A stretch of DNA of 64,000 bases, taken from contig JAHLKG010000001.1 of the NCBI GenBank assembly GCA_025526995.1, positions 1,984,001 through 2,048,000 on the forward strand. Reading direction: 5' to 3'. The first letter of the stretch is position 1, and the number at the start of each line of letters is the position of its first letter. A program made the translations under genes and the position numbers. Positions 1-12,637 of the stretch are shown here, piece by piece. The notes below the pieces were generated by a model. That model searched no databases, was not told the origin of the DNA, and was given only the letters and a program-made list of their open reading frames with translations. This stretch comes from Powellomyces hirtus (taxonomy: Eukaryota; Chytridiomycota; Chytridiomycetes; Spizellomycetales; Powellomycetaceae).

Positions 1-38
1 CTTTCCTCGATATATCACACACCGTCCCTCGTCCGTAT

Positions 39-70
<32 letters not shown>

Positions 71-799
71 ACCGAATATATATATGATATTGCCACCGCA
101 GAGCCGCAATGTGTCAACGATCGTCGTCGTCGTCGGGTCGCGGCGTTTCTACTGGTATTTCCGACACGGACACAGAAAACCCGGACAGAGCGCAAAACAC
201 ACACGAGAAGAGGTGTGTGTGTGTGTTTTAGATCGACATGTACACACGCGGGCTGTTCGAGAGACACAATCAACAATTGTCAGATGCGCCGGTTACCGGT
301 GATCTTGGGAGGGCGCCCAGTGGGAATACAAAGTTCAGGTCGGGAGTGCGAGCTGGATCTAGCTAGCGTGGGTTGTGGCGTTTCGGCCCGTATTGCGCAG
401 CAAGAGGCCAGCTATTAGGAAAAGCCGAAATATATAAAAATTCAAAGAAAAAAGGAAACGGAACTGGGCAAGGGTCGTGAGTGGTAAAGAACAAATAGAT
501 ATGAGAGTAGCTCAGCAGCAAGAAGAAAAAAAAAAGAAAAAAAAACTATATACAAAATCCAAGCCGCGCAGGCAGGGGAAAATGGGGTGAGGTGGGGGAT
601 GTCCTGGTTTCTTCTGTTGTCTCAGTAAAAAAAGGGGGTGGGGGTACCAGAGTTTTATATAAGGGACTGGGTTAAAGAGCGGGGTAAGGGGTCAAGAGGG
701 GTGATCCATGTTCTCTGTCATCATCCACAAACACACAACCGGGCTCGGAAATAATGAAAAAGCGGTAGGAGGTGAAGGAAAGCGCCCTTTTCCGTAAAG
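1..799. other. Non-coding left edge with TA microsatellite
   Basis: No convincing gene is visible. There is a TA dinucleotide run at about 44-72, A-rich tracts near 520-545, and probably the 3' untranslated region of the minus-strand gene that stops at 800. The short open frames here lack codon structure or family resemblance. Confidence 0.6.
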
Positions 800-2822
800 C
801 TATCCTTGCATCGTCGTCGCAGAGGTCGTCGCCGTCGCAAAGCTCGCCGAATACGTCCGCCAATCCACCGCCACTCGCCGCTCAATCTCTCCCGGCAACG
901 AAGTCACCAAATCTTCATCTTCATCCTGCACAGCTTGTTCTCCACTCATGTCCACCTGCTGCTGCAATCCCATAGCCGTCACCTCCCGTCCCCTCCCCAC
1001 CGTCGCAAAGCCCGGCAAGCGGGGGCTGACAGGCGGACTCAACACCACCAATCCTTTCATCTGGGCATCAGCCAATGTCTCTACATTCGCAACTCCCTCC
1101 AACGCCTGCTTTCTCAACAATGCCGCAAGCCGTTTATGCGCCGTGAGTTCTTTTTCGTACAGTGCTCGAACCATCACGTTCTCGCGTTTCTGGTCTTCGT
1201 ATTTTTTACACATTTCTTCGTGCCGGAGAAGCAGCTGGTTGTATTCGCCCATGGGCTGTTCGGTGCGTTGGCGGAGCAAGTGTAATTCGTTTTGGGTGGT
1301 TGTGTGTGACAGTTTTTCAGACGCGAGCGTGGCTTCGAGGGTCCCGATCCGGCGTTCAGCTTCGGCGAGTTGATCAGCGGTTTCCTATGACAAGCAAAGC
1401 AAGGTTGGTGATCAGAAACGCGATTGGTTGTCGAAGCACGCTGACAATGCTAGGGGTTCTTTAACCAACCTGATACACATCCTGGACTTCCTCTGCTGAG
1501 AACATTTCCCTGGCCTTCTTCTCCCACACCTTCTTCTCCTTCTTCAACTTCTTCTCCGCTACATCCTTTTCCTGTTCCGCCAGTCGTCTCAACTGATCTG
1601 CTTCCACCAGCTTGCGTTCGACGATCCGCGCCGATTCAACCTCGGAGCGAGCCTGAGCGACACAGACCGCGAGCGAGAGGGCCGCGCGCCACCGGTCCAG
1701 TTTGGAGGGGGACCGGAAACGGAGGTACAAGGTGAAAATTTGGCCCGCGGGGCGGAACTGGGGGGGCGCGGCGCTGGCGGAATCGGAGGCTGAGGGGGAG
1801 GCGGGCGGAGGGATGGTGTAGGGCTCGACATGCAAGAGGAGGACGGTCCCGCTCGGGTCGCGGTCCACGGAGAGGACGCGGAATGTAGTGAGCGAGGCCG
1901 TCGGGGGTGCGGCGGGGGCAGCGAAAAACAGAGAGCTTTGGGAAGAGTTGTTGGACGGGATCGAAGTGTCTATTGATAAGGACCGGGCAGAATACGAAAA
2001 CATTAGCATTGAGGCCATCGTCTGCACCTTCTGCACATGGGAAACGACTCACCATAAGGCCACGACGACGACGGCTCTCCCTCGACGCTCCAGCTCCGAC
2101 GATCCCACACATCCAAGCTTTTGCGCGGATCGCCTCGGTTGAGTTTCACCGTCATGCCATCCATACTTTTGCGCCCCAAGCCACTCAGGTCTTGGCTGAG
2201 CCGCCATTTGATGCCGGGACGGGTCGGAGGTTTCGATACTTCAACCGCGCCAGTCGATGCAATGGGAAACGAACTAAGCAGAGATCGTGAGTCAGTCAAA
2301 CTGAAAACAAGGCGAGGAACAGGGAGGTGAGAAAAGGGAAACTCACCCTTCAAAATGCATCAATGCCGCATCATCCAGCCACGCCTGAACCGAATACCAC
2401 TTCTCCTTGACCACTTTCCCGGCATTCCCACTCGCGGACCTCGCCGCAGCCGCGGCCGGTTCTGGCGGTGGTGGCGTCGGGGCACCGCCCGCCATCACAC
2501 TCGCAAACGCCGATCTCAAAATCGTCAAACTGCGTCGTCTCAATTTGATATCCGTCCTACTGGTACTTTCCCCCGACGATGAGGTTGATTCTTTGCCCTT
2601 GCCCTTGCTCCCGGTGGCGTGGAGCAGCACAGATAGCTTGCCCTCGCAGACAATGGTCCGGGGTGCTGGGGGCGGGGAAGTGGGTATCGACGGTCGTGAG
2701 AGAGGGATGTAGCAGATGTTGCGGGTATTGTGCTGGTTGTCACTGGTGTTGCCTTCAGAGAGGGATGAAGAGGATGCCCAGGAGGCTTCGCGGCCGGGAC
2801 GTGGAGGTTGGAGGAGTGACAT
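800..2822 (-). CDS. PH-domain and coiled-coil protein
   Basis: The predicted exons are 2822-2347, 2300-2053, 1969-1470 and 1384-800. All phases agree, giving 602 residues. The first half looks like a pleckstrin-homology domain split by low-complexity inserts. It opens with an EGKLSVLL strand near residue 60, continues with KWYSVQAWLDD, and ends in the helix LDRWRAALS near 320, whose tryptophan is the hallmark of PH domains. The second half is a charged alpha-helical region with strong coiled-coil character, from about 345 to 500. The C-terminus is polar and ends with a threonine/alanine-rich tail. PH domains usually bind phosphoinositides or protein partners at membranes, so a membrane-linked scaffold is likely. 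I do not recognise a specific orthologue. The second splice acceptor is the least certain junction, because only it keeps the phase. Confidence 0.7.
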
Positions 2823-4375
2823 GACTCTTTTTCAAGTGTCCAACTATGAGTATTTGTGAATGCGAAAAGAGAGACTTTTTGTTTGGTATGAGGTTGCTTG
2901 GAACAGATTTGTTTTGCGTGGGAAAAAAAAAAGAAGTAACTACTGCATTCGATAGGTTGCAAGGTCCAGCACGGACGCTGTCTGTCTTGAGTGGTATGAA
3001 CTGACTCCGTGGTCTTGTGGGTCAGCTACGGTCTCTCCACAGTTCGATGGGAGGGAGGAGATATGGGCTGGCGAGCAGACGGGGGGGAGCAAGGGCCAAG
3101 GGAAAAGAGGTGGGGAAAAGGGGGAGGATTCAGGGAATGAACACTTGGTTTCTCCTGTTTGCTGCGCACTCTCACAAAAGCGCGAATCGACAGCGAACTT
3201 GAACGTGAATTCACATGAAAGATAAATTCGTTCTCCTCAGTCTACGTGATATTGAGATCAAAAGAAATAAAGCGCACCTTCCCCCTCCGCCGCTCTCCTT
3301 TCATGAGGGCCCTCATTTTGCACCACGAAGAGTTTGAAATCAACAGGAACATCAGGAGTCAGTCAGTCAGTCCAGTCAGTCACTAGACCTAGATTGACGG
3401 AGGGAAGGGGCAAGGCTTCTCCTGTGAAGAGGGGCAGTCACGTGCATCCCACGTCATTTGTAGAAAGCTCCACACTCATTTGTGCATTAAATGTCTGTCG
3501 CTCATCCCTTTCCGTCGTTTTTGACAGCACAATTTGTGTCCTAAATACAGAATGTCCGAACGGTGCGTGGGTGTGCTACATATGGGATGTCCAAGAGCGA
3601 CAATGAAATGCGCAGCGTCTCAAACTCCACGCCACAACCCATGAATGCCCTCCAATGCGAACCATCCCGGGCTGTACAAACTCACGCTTTGACCGTCAGG
3701 ACAGATTTGATGATGGGTCTTTGTTTTTATCTTGGCATCTAGGCGAAGGACCACCTGTTTCGCCGAACCACCGTGCGCGACAAGCCCACTGTTTGCTCAT
3801 CGTCGTCAACAAGACTGATGGGCAAGAAAGCTGTCCGCCGGAACCGGGGTGCCTAGCCTCATGGCCTGATGCGGTCCGTCTCCGGTGGAACTGTCCGGCA
3901 TTGGTGGCGATCTCTGAGACGAAAGGGGGGACTGCTCCGAACCCGCTCTGAATGAGCCCTACGATTTCCTGTAAATAAAAGGGAAATCAAATAACAATTA
4001 TTCCCTTTTTTCATATCTGAAAAAATTGAACAACATTCAAATTTAGTTTGGTTTTTTCATTATTATGTTTAGGAACATTTTTCAGTTGTTTTGTATCCTG
4101 ATAAAACAAATCACCAATGAAACAAGTAAAGAGAAAACACATATGCACATATGCTTGATCCCTCACCAAAAGTACTCGTTTGTATTTGTTGACCTTGCCT
4201 CTTCTTTGTCGGACCCATAATCCTTAGCTTTTCGCAAACGACTTCCTGAATTTGAAAGCTGCTGCGCAAAAACGCGAACGCGTCCCGTCCGACTGTGAAT
4301 TGTTTTTGGCTGAACGAGCGGCTTTTTTCTATTTCGTTGAGGACGTCTCCCTAAGCCTTCAATAACGACAAAGAC
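2823..4375. other. Intergenic stretch without a recognisable gene
   Basis: This 1.55 kb stretch lies between a minus-strand start and a plus-strand start, so it probably carries both promoters. It contains a short GTCA-type repeat near 3358-3380 and an AT-rich block at about 3970-4130. Two plus-strand open frames (3334-3606 and 3655-3951) show no domain, signal peptide or plausible splice partners and are not called. Confidence 0.5.
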
Positions 4376-5627
4376 ATGCCCAGCGTCAAATCCGTTCTCG
4401 AATCCGCGCGCAAAAACTCCGATCCAGCCGTCGACCTAGCCTCGCAAAGCCTGAAAACCATACCTTCCGAACTCTGTAAGTAACAAAACAGACTTCCGGT
4501 CGCTCCTGATGCGTAGGCTTTGTTCTGATTTGGCTTTCTTGTTCTGATTAGTCGAGATCTCAACCATCCAAACCCTCACGCTCGCCAATAACCGCCTCAC
4601 CGACATCCCCGATCAGATTTCCCATTTGCGCGCCCTGGAAACTCTTAGCTTTTTTGGCAACAAGCTCGCGGCGTTGCCGAAAACCATTACGGCGTTGCCG
4701 GCTTTGAAGTCCTTGACTGCGAGGTAAACAGAACGAGAACGCGGATGCAGAAAGAGAGGAACGCCCGTGCACCTGTCATTGTGCGTATGATGTACTCAGA
4801 TTTCTGATCCTTTCTCCTACTGTTATGTTTTTTTTGACTTGCTGCAGCAACAACTTTCTGTACGAGCTCCCGCAAGGGTTCGGATCCTGCCCGTGTCTCG
4901 TCTTCCTCGATCTAAGCTGCAACCAACTCAAGGAGCTGTCTGCCAATTTCGGCTTCCTGAGTAAGTGAGGGAAATGCGATACGCGGGGAATTCTTCCGTC
5001 TTCCTCTTGATGATTGTTTCTAATTTCGTTCTTGACTCATATGCGCTTCCTTGCTTCTTTTAGCTACACTCAAATCCCTACACCTCTCCGACAACCACCT
5101 CGAAACCCTGCCGCCCGAAATCGGCAAACTGACTGAACTCACAACAGTAAGTGCAACAACCGAATGCCTCGTACAATCCTCCCCTCGACCCCGCCCTAAC
5201 GCTTCCTCTCCCTCCCGTTTGTTTTTGTCCCATGCCAGCTAGTCCTCTGCAACAACAAACTCACATCCCTCCCCTCGGAAATCGGCGCCCTCAAGAACCT
5301 CCGTTTCCTCCTCATTCAGAGCAACAAACTCCGCACGCTGCCCAAATCCCTCGCGCACACACCATTAGAGGCCGGCGCGTCCGTGTTTCGCGCCTACAAG
5401 AACCCGTTTGTGAAACCGATTGAGGACGCTTTGAGCGAAAGAGGCGGAACGAGAGCCCTGTTTGAGTTGATGAGGGGAGAGAATTGGGATGAGATTGTCA
5501 GGGATTCGTAAGTTTGTGGGGTTTCTTTTGTTTTCGCCACAGGCGATGGAACACCTGAAGTTCTTAACCAAACATGTACATTTTTTTTTTTACTGGTTTC
5601 CACTCCATCAGCAAAGAGAAGAAATGA
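4376..5627 (+). CDS. RSU1: Leucine-rich repeat protein, Ras suppressor 1 (RSU1) homologue
   Basis: Six exons (4376-4475, 4552-4723, 4848-4960, 5064-5146, 5239-5507, 5612-5627) encode 250 residues, close to the roughly 277 of animal RSU1. After a short N-terminal helix come about seven leucine-rich repeats of the LxxLPxxI type, for example LSDNHLETLPPEIGKL, with no other domain between them. The C-terminal cap, with NPFVKPIEDAL followed by a helical segment, resembles the RSU1 tail rather than generic adenylate-cyclase or Scribble repeats. In animals RSU1 binds PINCH in the integrin-linked ILK-PINCH-parvin complex and dampens Ras signalling. Yeasts and moulds generally lack it. The last coding exon is only 16 nt. 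Assignment as an LRR protein is certain; orthology with RSU1 is likely. Confidence 0.85.
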
Positions 5628-5948
5628 CGAGGTCTTTCAAACCGCACAAGAAATGCACCAACTTCTGTCTGGATACGGCAATCTTACTATATTTGGTTTT
5701 GGTTGTCCTGCTCATGTAAATATATATATATGATACCCCGGATCCCTTGATATACACAAGAGCACTCGATGGAGACAAAGGGCTACATGTTTTTCTCTAA
5801 TTTTTGGGGGAGGCGGAAGGGCGGGGAGGGTGTGAGACTCATACGCGACTTCCCGCACAAAAAGCATTCAACATAGTTGAGACAAGCTAAGGTACAAAGA
5901 TAAACACAAGAATAATATGCTGCCTGCCTATGATATCTCCTTCCACTC
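5628..5948. other. Short convergent intergenic region
   Basis: This is the 3' side of both RSU1 and the M28 peptidase. It contains a TA run near 5720-5732 and a purine-rich patch. No gene is seen. Confidence 0.5.
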
Positions 5949-8900
5949 TTACACCTCAAATCGCCTCACCACAACGGCAATGTACAGTCCGGTAGTCCAA
6001 TCCGGCATGACTTTCTCCAAAGCCGCCAGCACCGAGGCCGGTTCAAATCTATCGGACCACTTCCACGCCTTTCCAATTCTAACCGGCCCAACCGCAGTCC
6101 CAACCTCGCCCTGGCGCTGATGTTTCCTCTCTTTCCAAGACTCGCTCTCCTCGTCGTCATTCACCAGTTCATGGAACGTATCCTGCTCCAAGCCCGAAAT
6201 CTCCATCGTGATGGGTTTGGATCCCCGCACGGTGACATCGAGGGTCCAGTCGTTCGTCGGGTACCCACCGGCATGCCGCAACGTGATGGGTATGTTGCCG
6301 CCATTGTTGAGCATAGTGGTGTCGTCCAAGGACCAGCTGACGACGTCGGCCGAGAACGTGAGGACAGTCCATATGTAGCGCGGGTAGTAGCATCGGATCG
6401 ACAACCTTCTGATGTCCGTTTCCTTATCATACGTGTCTTTCACAATATCAAGCTGCGGGCCGCGGGTGGTGTCGTCCGTGTGGGTGGTGCGAGTGAGGGG
6501 CGGTGTGTGGGAGATGTCGAACGCATACGATTCCATAAAGTTGGAAAAGGGCGCAATCGTGGACCAGTCGCGACCCGTGACCGAGGCGGTGCGGAGGATG
6601 GGCTTGGTGCCGGTTTGTTTTTCCACGGCGCTGAGAATCGCGGCTACGGAGCCCGAGTCGGCATGGGCGATCATTACTTCGCGGGTATTATCGGTAAGGT
6701 TTTCTTTGTATTCTACAAATACTCTCTGTGCAGGACAATTCAGCAATCACGCGTATGTAACGAGGAACAACAGCCGGCCCTACCTTGGGATGCATCGTGT
6801 CGAACGGCTTCACCGCCAGCACAAAAATCGCCACAACAAGGAGTCCTACAAGGGCCACCATTTTCGCGCTCCTGTTCGCAGCCGCCGGGCTGAGTCTATG
6901 CGTCAAAGGCAGCAACAAATAAAAGTGCAAAAACAATAACGCGCCAGTCAGGACCGCGACAATGACATCCGAGGGTGTGTCCGCGCCCGTGCGGCCACTG
7001 ATGGGGACAAACAGATTGAGCGTGCCAGTCGTGAGTTCGGTCGAGATCGCAAACGGAAGCGCGGCGGCAATGTAAGCGGCGGGATGGATATGATCCTCTT
7101 GATTTTTGGACAGAACGAGGTCGAGAGCTCTGCCGACAAGGAGGCCGACAGTGTACATGGTAAAGACGTAGGAAATGCCGAGCTCAAAGTGGTCCGCGAG
7201 GGTGATCAGACCGGCAAAGGCCAGAATCAGAGCATCGTAGACGGTCCGCTCTAGATCCGCATCGCCAGAGTCGGTAGGCGAGGGGATCCCCTTTTTGCCT
7301 TGTGCAACGAGCGATCGGCGGGTGTGGCGCGCACGTAGCCATAACTGGGGAAGCAGGGATCCTTTGAGGCGAACGAAAACGAGTCATCAGTGCATGTTTT
7401 CATAGAAGTAGTACGAGAAACGACTCACCAAGGACAGCCATCGGCCCAAACAGTACCACCGGGTACCACTCTCGCGAGAACCAAACCAGGGATGCTTTGA
7501 GTGGGATCATCAAGGCCACACCCAACATCGCGCTGACGAGGATGCTTCCCAAATTGCTTGCAAGCACGGTCCCCGCTGCCTTGACCGTGTTGCTCAACCT
7601 CTGACCATTGCGAGCACGGCGGGGAATAAGGACAGCGGCAACAGACAGTGCAATAACGATCCAGTGCCCGATGTGCGCTTGGGCCCATGTGTAGTGAAAG
7701 AACCACACTCCTTCAAGGAGGAAAACGAGCCGCCTGTTAGCAAAACTATCATGAATTAGATAAAAAACGATGACATCATACCCAAGAGGTCAAAAAACAC
7801 AAGATCGTCGTTGCGGTCAATGACTGCCAGATCGGACTCGTACAGCAGGTAGTCTAGCATGGCCATTGCGTTTTCGCCAAAGTTCTGAAGCGAGCCCTTC
7901 TCGATCGTGTCTTCCACATCAAGCATTGTGTGGTAGAGATAGCTGTTGGTATAAAAAGCCATATCCTGTCGAATGGTATCAAACGTTAGTCGCTTGAATT
8001 GGGCTTCAGGGTAGATTTGACTAACCAAGCCCACAAGGCCTCCGTGATCGACAAACTGGCGGAAATCGGTGTCACTCATAACCAAACCAGTTCGGAAAAT
8101 GTCGTTACTCTATGGTTGATCAAGCGAGTAAATATAGGATACTGTCAGTCAGGGCATGCTCGGACGTGAACCATTTCTCTTCTTTTGCGGCCGCTCACCA
8201 GGACACTGCCATGTGGATTCGGCACGCGACTATAGGCCGAGATCATTTCCTTTGAGTTGGCTTGGAACAGGATCTCCTTGCCACCCTGTCCCATGGCTTC
8301 CAAATTGATGACTCCGCGGATCGTGTCGCGATACTTGTGCTGGGTGATGAACGCGTGGGATGCATCCTGCAAGGTTTCTTCGGCTCCATTCCACACTACA
8401 AGGGGGGACGAGCGTTAACAGCCTATTTCCGTCATTCAATTCACAGATGGCGCACACAGAGAGCGCACAGAAAATGACCGCATTCTTCATCTTCTCTTTC
8501 CGTTGCGACAAGATGCGGATCAGCTCCAACATCACGGCCACACCGGCGCCGTCATCAGACGCTCCCGGACTGACGATCGTAGAGTCAAAGTGGCTGTTGA
8601 GGAGAATGGCATTTCCATCACATTCGGGTCCGCACGACAGGCGCGCTACAATGTTGGTAATGTTCGTGTAGGTTTTGATCAAGGCTGGGGGAAGGGGTCA
8701 CAGAGAGCATGAGTATGCAGTATGCAGAATGGATGTGCGCTCCACTCCGCCTTACCCTGTCCCATCAGATCAAACCGGTGGCTGCCGTCTGCCACCTGCA
8801 CGTCAATATCAAACACCGGCACATCCGTGCCCTGAGCGGCGGCATCGCTCTTGTAACCATGCAACTTGTCCAAAATCATGTCCCGGGCCAGCGCTTCCTG

Positions 8901-9252
8901 CTTGGTTCCGACCAGCCGCATGCCAATAGTGTGCGCCAGCCCGCGGATCGTTTCGCGTGCGTTACATTCAGAGAACTGTAGGCGCGAACTGTGAGGATCT
9001 CGAAAACCCAACTTCCGGTGCGCTTTGAAGCAGCGTTACCTCTCTTTGATCTCCGCATTTGCCTGGGGTGGGCAGACTGTGGTGTCGCCACAGTGCGATG
9101 GTAGCCAGCACTGCAAACCACACCAGTATCATAACATGAAGCTTACCCCCGCTTCCCGTCGACCGCGCCCCCTTGCGGCCTGCTGTCAAGGGCACAGGCT
9201 CGTAGTCGGTGTCAGCCGGCCTTGCTGAGCCATTCGGTCGTCGCCGATGCAT
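5949..9252 (-). CDS. PFF1: M28-family membrane metallopeptidase (vacuolar/ER type)
   Basis: Eight exons (9252-9040, 8975-8756, 8684-8469, 8395-8199, 8109-7782, 7710-7429, 7361-6784, 6725-5949) join in phase to 936 residues, the usual size for fungal vacuolar membrane proteases and animal ERMP1/Felix-ina. A cytosolic N-terminus precedes a transmembrane helix at about 50-66. The luminal peptidase domain keeps the di-zinc motifs: HFDS near 178, GASDDGAG, WNGAEET with the catalytic glutamate pair, NLEAMG, and the histidine of LYHTMLD. Several hydrophobic segments follow in exons 6 and 7, then a soluble C-terminal domain. The enzyme is an aminopeptidase-like hydrolase. Whether it sits in vacuole or ER cannot be told from sequence. 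The start is the first ATG in frame; the open frame continues upstream only through non-ATG codons. It is divergent with the kelch gene. Confidence 0.92.
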
Positions 9253-9576
9253 CTTCTGTTGTTGAACGAGTAGAGGTACTGAGGACTGGTGCAAGACGAA
9301 AGAAGCTGAAGAGAGGTCCGTCTCGTGTCCCTGCCCGCTTCCGCCTTTTTTTGCCTCGGCGATTTTGTGGAGGTGGGGGGACGTTGAGGCCGGAAAAGAG
9401 CAAAGAGAGACGCGAACGTCACACTTCCAAGCGTGAAAGTTGTTCGCAATCGCCTCACGCGACTTTTACCCGATTTTGGAACAGCGAAACCAAAAAGAAA
9501 TATTTCTACGCTCCAAGGCATTTGAACTTGAACGTAAATTCAGACAGACACAAACACACTAACCCGCGCTTCCGCC
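9253..9576. promoter_or_regulatory. Shared divergent promoter, M28 peptidase / kelch gene
   Basis: These 324 bp separate two divergent starts and must hold both promoters. The centre is GC-rich and the 3' part before the kelch gene is A-rich. No clear TATA box is seen. The plus-strand open frame 9222-9725 crosses it, but its protein shows no family resemblance. Confidence 0.5.
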
Positions 9577-11239
9577 ATGACCCGCGACAAGCGCAAGAAG
9601 CGAAAAGACCACGCCGGGAAAAAAGCCGTCGTAAAGTCCCAAAAGGCGTCCAAACAGGCCTCCAAAGCCGAACGGAAGGACGCCCGCCTCAATGCGCGGG
9701 ACTCGGAGGACGAAGAAGACATTGAACTCCTCCTCAAGCAATTCGAAGAACAGGACCGGAAAGCCAACGTGGTTTCGGAAGAAACCGCCGCCCCGCCACC
9801 GTCGCCGCGCGCCAATGCTTCCTTCGTCGCCAGTCCATTGAGCAACACTGTGTGTTACCTGTTTGGCGGCGAACATTACAATGGCTCGAAACTGCGGGTC
9901 TTCAATGATCTGTACAAGTACCGCATGGATAAGAAAGACTGGCGCAAAATTACCTGTGCGTTAACACCCGGGCCGCGGAGTGGCCACCAGACGGTTGCGC
10001 TTACCAACGGGAAGCTGGTTCTGTTTGGTGGGGAGTACGCCTCTGCAACTCAGAACCAGTTTCATCACTGGAAGGACTGCTGGATTTTTGATCTGAAGGA
10101 AAACAAATGGGAGAAACTGGACATCGCGACGCCGGCGGCGCGGTCTGGACATCGGATGACTGTGTGGAAGAACTTTGTGGTCCTGTTTGGTGGATTCTAT
10201 GATAATTACAAGACCACAAAGTACTATGACGATCTATGGCTGTTTGACACCACGGCCTATACCTGGACCAAAGTCGAGACGCCGTCCACAAGTTCCAAAC
10301 CAAGGTGAGGGGCTCTCTTTGACGACCACAAGAAAAGTTGAGCGGCTAAAGAACTCCTGCTGATAGCCTTTGTGATGTTTCTGCAGCGCGCGCTCTGGGT
10401 TTCAGTTCTTTACGCACAACGATACTTGCTACGTGTATGGCGGGTACTGCAAGAAACAACTAGAAGGGGAGCGCGAGAAAGGCGTTGTGTATTCCGGTAA
10501 GGACCACTACCCTACTGCGACCGCCAATAACCCTAAAGTTTTTGACATAACCTCCCTGCTCCTTTATTGTGTATCAGATATGTGGGCGCTTCAAATGTCG
10601 ACCGACCCAACGGCACTGAAATGGGAGCGTGTCAAGAAAGCTGGCGCCGCACCGCCACCACGAGCCGGCTGTGCCATCTCGGTGCATAAGAACCGCGCCG
10701 TCTTGTTTGGGGGAGTAGAAGACGAAGACGAAGATGAGGACAAGGGGGGTGGAGCCGGGGATGACGCCAGCGTCTGCCAAAACGACATGTACAACTTTGC
10801 CCTTGAAACCAAGAAATGGTTCCCGTACGCGGTGAAGAAGCCGAAAACAAATGAACCCGAACCCGCAACATTACCAGCAACACCAACAGGAAAAACGAAA
10901 GCAACAGAACCCCAATTCGATCCAAACTTGCCCCATCCGCGCTATAACGCGATGCTGGCTGTTCAGAAAAACACGCTCCTCATGTACGGCGGACTGTTTG
11001 AGCGGCGGAAAGAGGAGCATACTCTGGACGACTTGTGGTCGTTCAATCTCGACAAGCAGGGACCTTGGGAATGCTTGCAGCGAGGCGCGTGGGAACGCGC
11101 GACTGCAACTGCTGCTGCTACCGCCACTGGCACTGTGGAGCACCTACCAGCGACAGAAGCCACGGCTGCTGCTCCTCTTGCCGATAGCGAATCGGATTCG
11201 GATTCAGAGAGTAGTGATAGTGGGAGTGAGAGCAATTAG
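9577..11239 (+). CDS. KEL3: Kelch-repeat protein, KLHDC4/Kel3 family
   Basis: Exons 9577-10304, 10387-10496 and 10578-11239 give 499 residues. A very basic, nuclear-signal-like N-terminus and an acidic helix ending in LLLKQFEEQDRKA match the KLHDC4 start. Six or so kelch strands follow, with the typical pairs LVLFGGEY, VVLFGGFYDN, CYVYGGYCKK, AVLFGGVED and LLMYGGLFER. They should form a beta-propeller from about 80 to 420. An acidic run follows the AVLFGG motif, as in the family, and the tail is Ser/Asp-rich. KLHDC4 and yeast Kel3 function is poorly known; a protein-interaction propeller is the safe statement. The second intron, 81 nt, has no in-frame stop, so its retention would insert 27 residues. 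Confidence 0.93.
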
Positions 11240-11492
11240 AAATTGTAGCACACCACTCGCCCTGGCCGTTTTTTCCGATAGCTTGCCATCGATTTTCATT
11301 CAGAGTCTTACATATTGATCTCTTTGTCCAAACCTCTTCTCTCAGCGCCATTTCTCTGTACCCTCACTCGTCATGCAAATGATATAGAAACCTGCACATA
11401 TAACATTATCATCATATTCGTCAGCCAAAATAAAGAAAAGCTGCAATTCTATCTGTTTCTCTTTCTCAAACTGTCTAGCCTCTCCTTGTTTC

Positions 11493-12637
11493 TTATCCTG
11501 CTACGATGCGGTCTACGCGCACGCGGTCATCATCCGTGTATGATCGGCGCATATCGACAGTCCGGCGCGGGCGCAGCGCCAAATGCTCTTTGAGCAAGAT
11601 GGCGTCGATGGAGTTTTGTTGGCCTTCGACTAACAGTTGGACTTCGTTTTCCTGCAGAATGCCAGAGAAAAGAAAAGCAGGTCGCGTGAGTATCCATCTC
11701 GTGCTTTTTTTTTGTCTCTTTTGAATGTCATTTGACGTACCCTCATAGCCAACGCTCTCTTCAACTTTGCCCGCATCCGGTCCCTCGCCAACATCGCCAT
11801 CTCTCTCCCCTCCTGCTCCTTCTCATCTCTATCACCCCACTTTGCTCTCGCCTCCTCAACTTCCCTCCTCCAAGCCAACTTTGCACTCCTCTCTCTCGCT
11901 CTCGCTCTCTGCGCACTCTTATCAATCGTCTGCACGACCTCTGCTGCGGGGGTCGCGTATGCGTCGTACTTAGCGAGCGTTTGGGGCGCAAGCCGCCGAC
12001 GGGATTTGGGTAGCGAAGACGGCGAGAAGGAGGATGTGGAGGAGAGGGGGAAGGGTTTGTAGGGGGTGACGGGCGGGAAATTTTCTTCGGAGGATTTGGA
12101 GGATTTTTTCTTTTTTTCTCGACGGTGGGTTTTGGATGTACGGGAATTTGTGTCCGAGTCTCCCCCGTTGTTTGCGTTTGAGTTGACGTTCGTGTTGTTG
12201 TTGTTGCTTGCACCGCCTCCTCCAGCCGTATGTCCGCGGTCCGCCGTATCCGCCCTTCCCCTCCTCCCAATAGGCGGCAACGACGGGGCAGGGTGGGGCG
12301 GATCATCTCCGTCGTCACCATCTCCATCGTCACCATCATCTCTTACAGAACCGTCTCCCCCAGCCCCTCCATCCGTCTGTGCAGCTCCGGATCCCGTCCC
12401 ACCCCCACCACCGCCACCACCCGCGCCACATCTTGACCTGGTGGTGGTGGTGGTGTTGTTGTCGCCAAACAGATGCGCGGTGCGGCGGAAGCGCTCGGAG
12501 AGAATTTTGGGGATTTGGGACCTGGTGTAGTTCATAACGAATGAGGCGGATAGGGTGGGGCGGGGGATGTTCGTGGTGGTGGTGGCGGCGGTTGGTGTGT
12601 TGAAGCTGTCGTGCTTTTTGGAATGTGGTTGCTGCAT
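11493..12637 (-). CDS. Unrecognised charged protein with conserved-looking ends
   Basis: Exons 12637-11741 and 11651-11493 join in phase to 351 residues. The N-terminus holds a compact motif, YTRSQIPKILSERFRRTA, followed by a long low-complexity centre (glycine, aspartate, asparagine and serine runs; KKKKSSKSS). Then come a basic stretch containing SRRRLAPQTLAKYDAYATP, an alpha-helical Arg/Glu-rich coiled-coil-like part, and a last exon encoding a helix and the ending RRSYTDDDRVRVDRIVAG. The structured ends with a simple middle suggest an adaptor or filament-associated protein, but I know no matching family. The frame stays open upstream to 12907 and overlaps the divergent UPRT start, so 12637 is chosen as the first ATG clear of that gene. 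Another ATG exists at 12853. Confidence 0.6.

Noticed and set aside
6120..6893. 257-codon plus frame opposite the M28 gene
   Set aside because: No domain; lies fully antisense to conserved exons.
9222..9725. 167-codon plus frame across the M28/kelch promoter
   Set aside because: Highly basic composition without motifs and overlapping both real starts.
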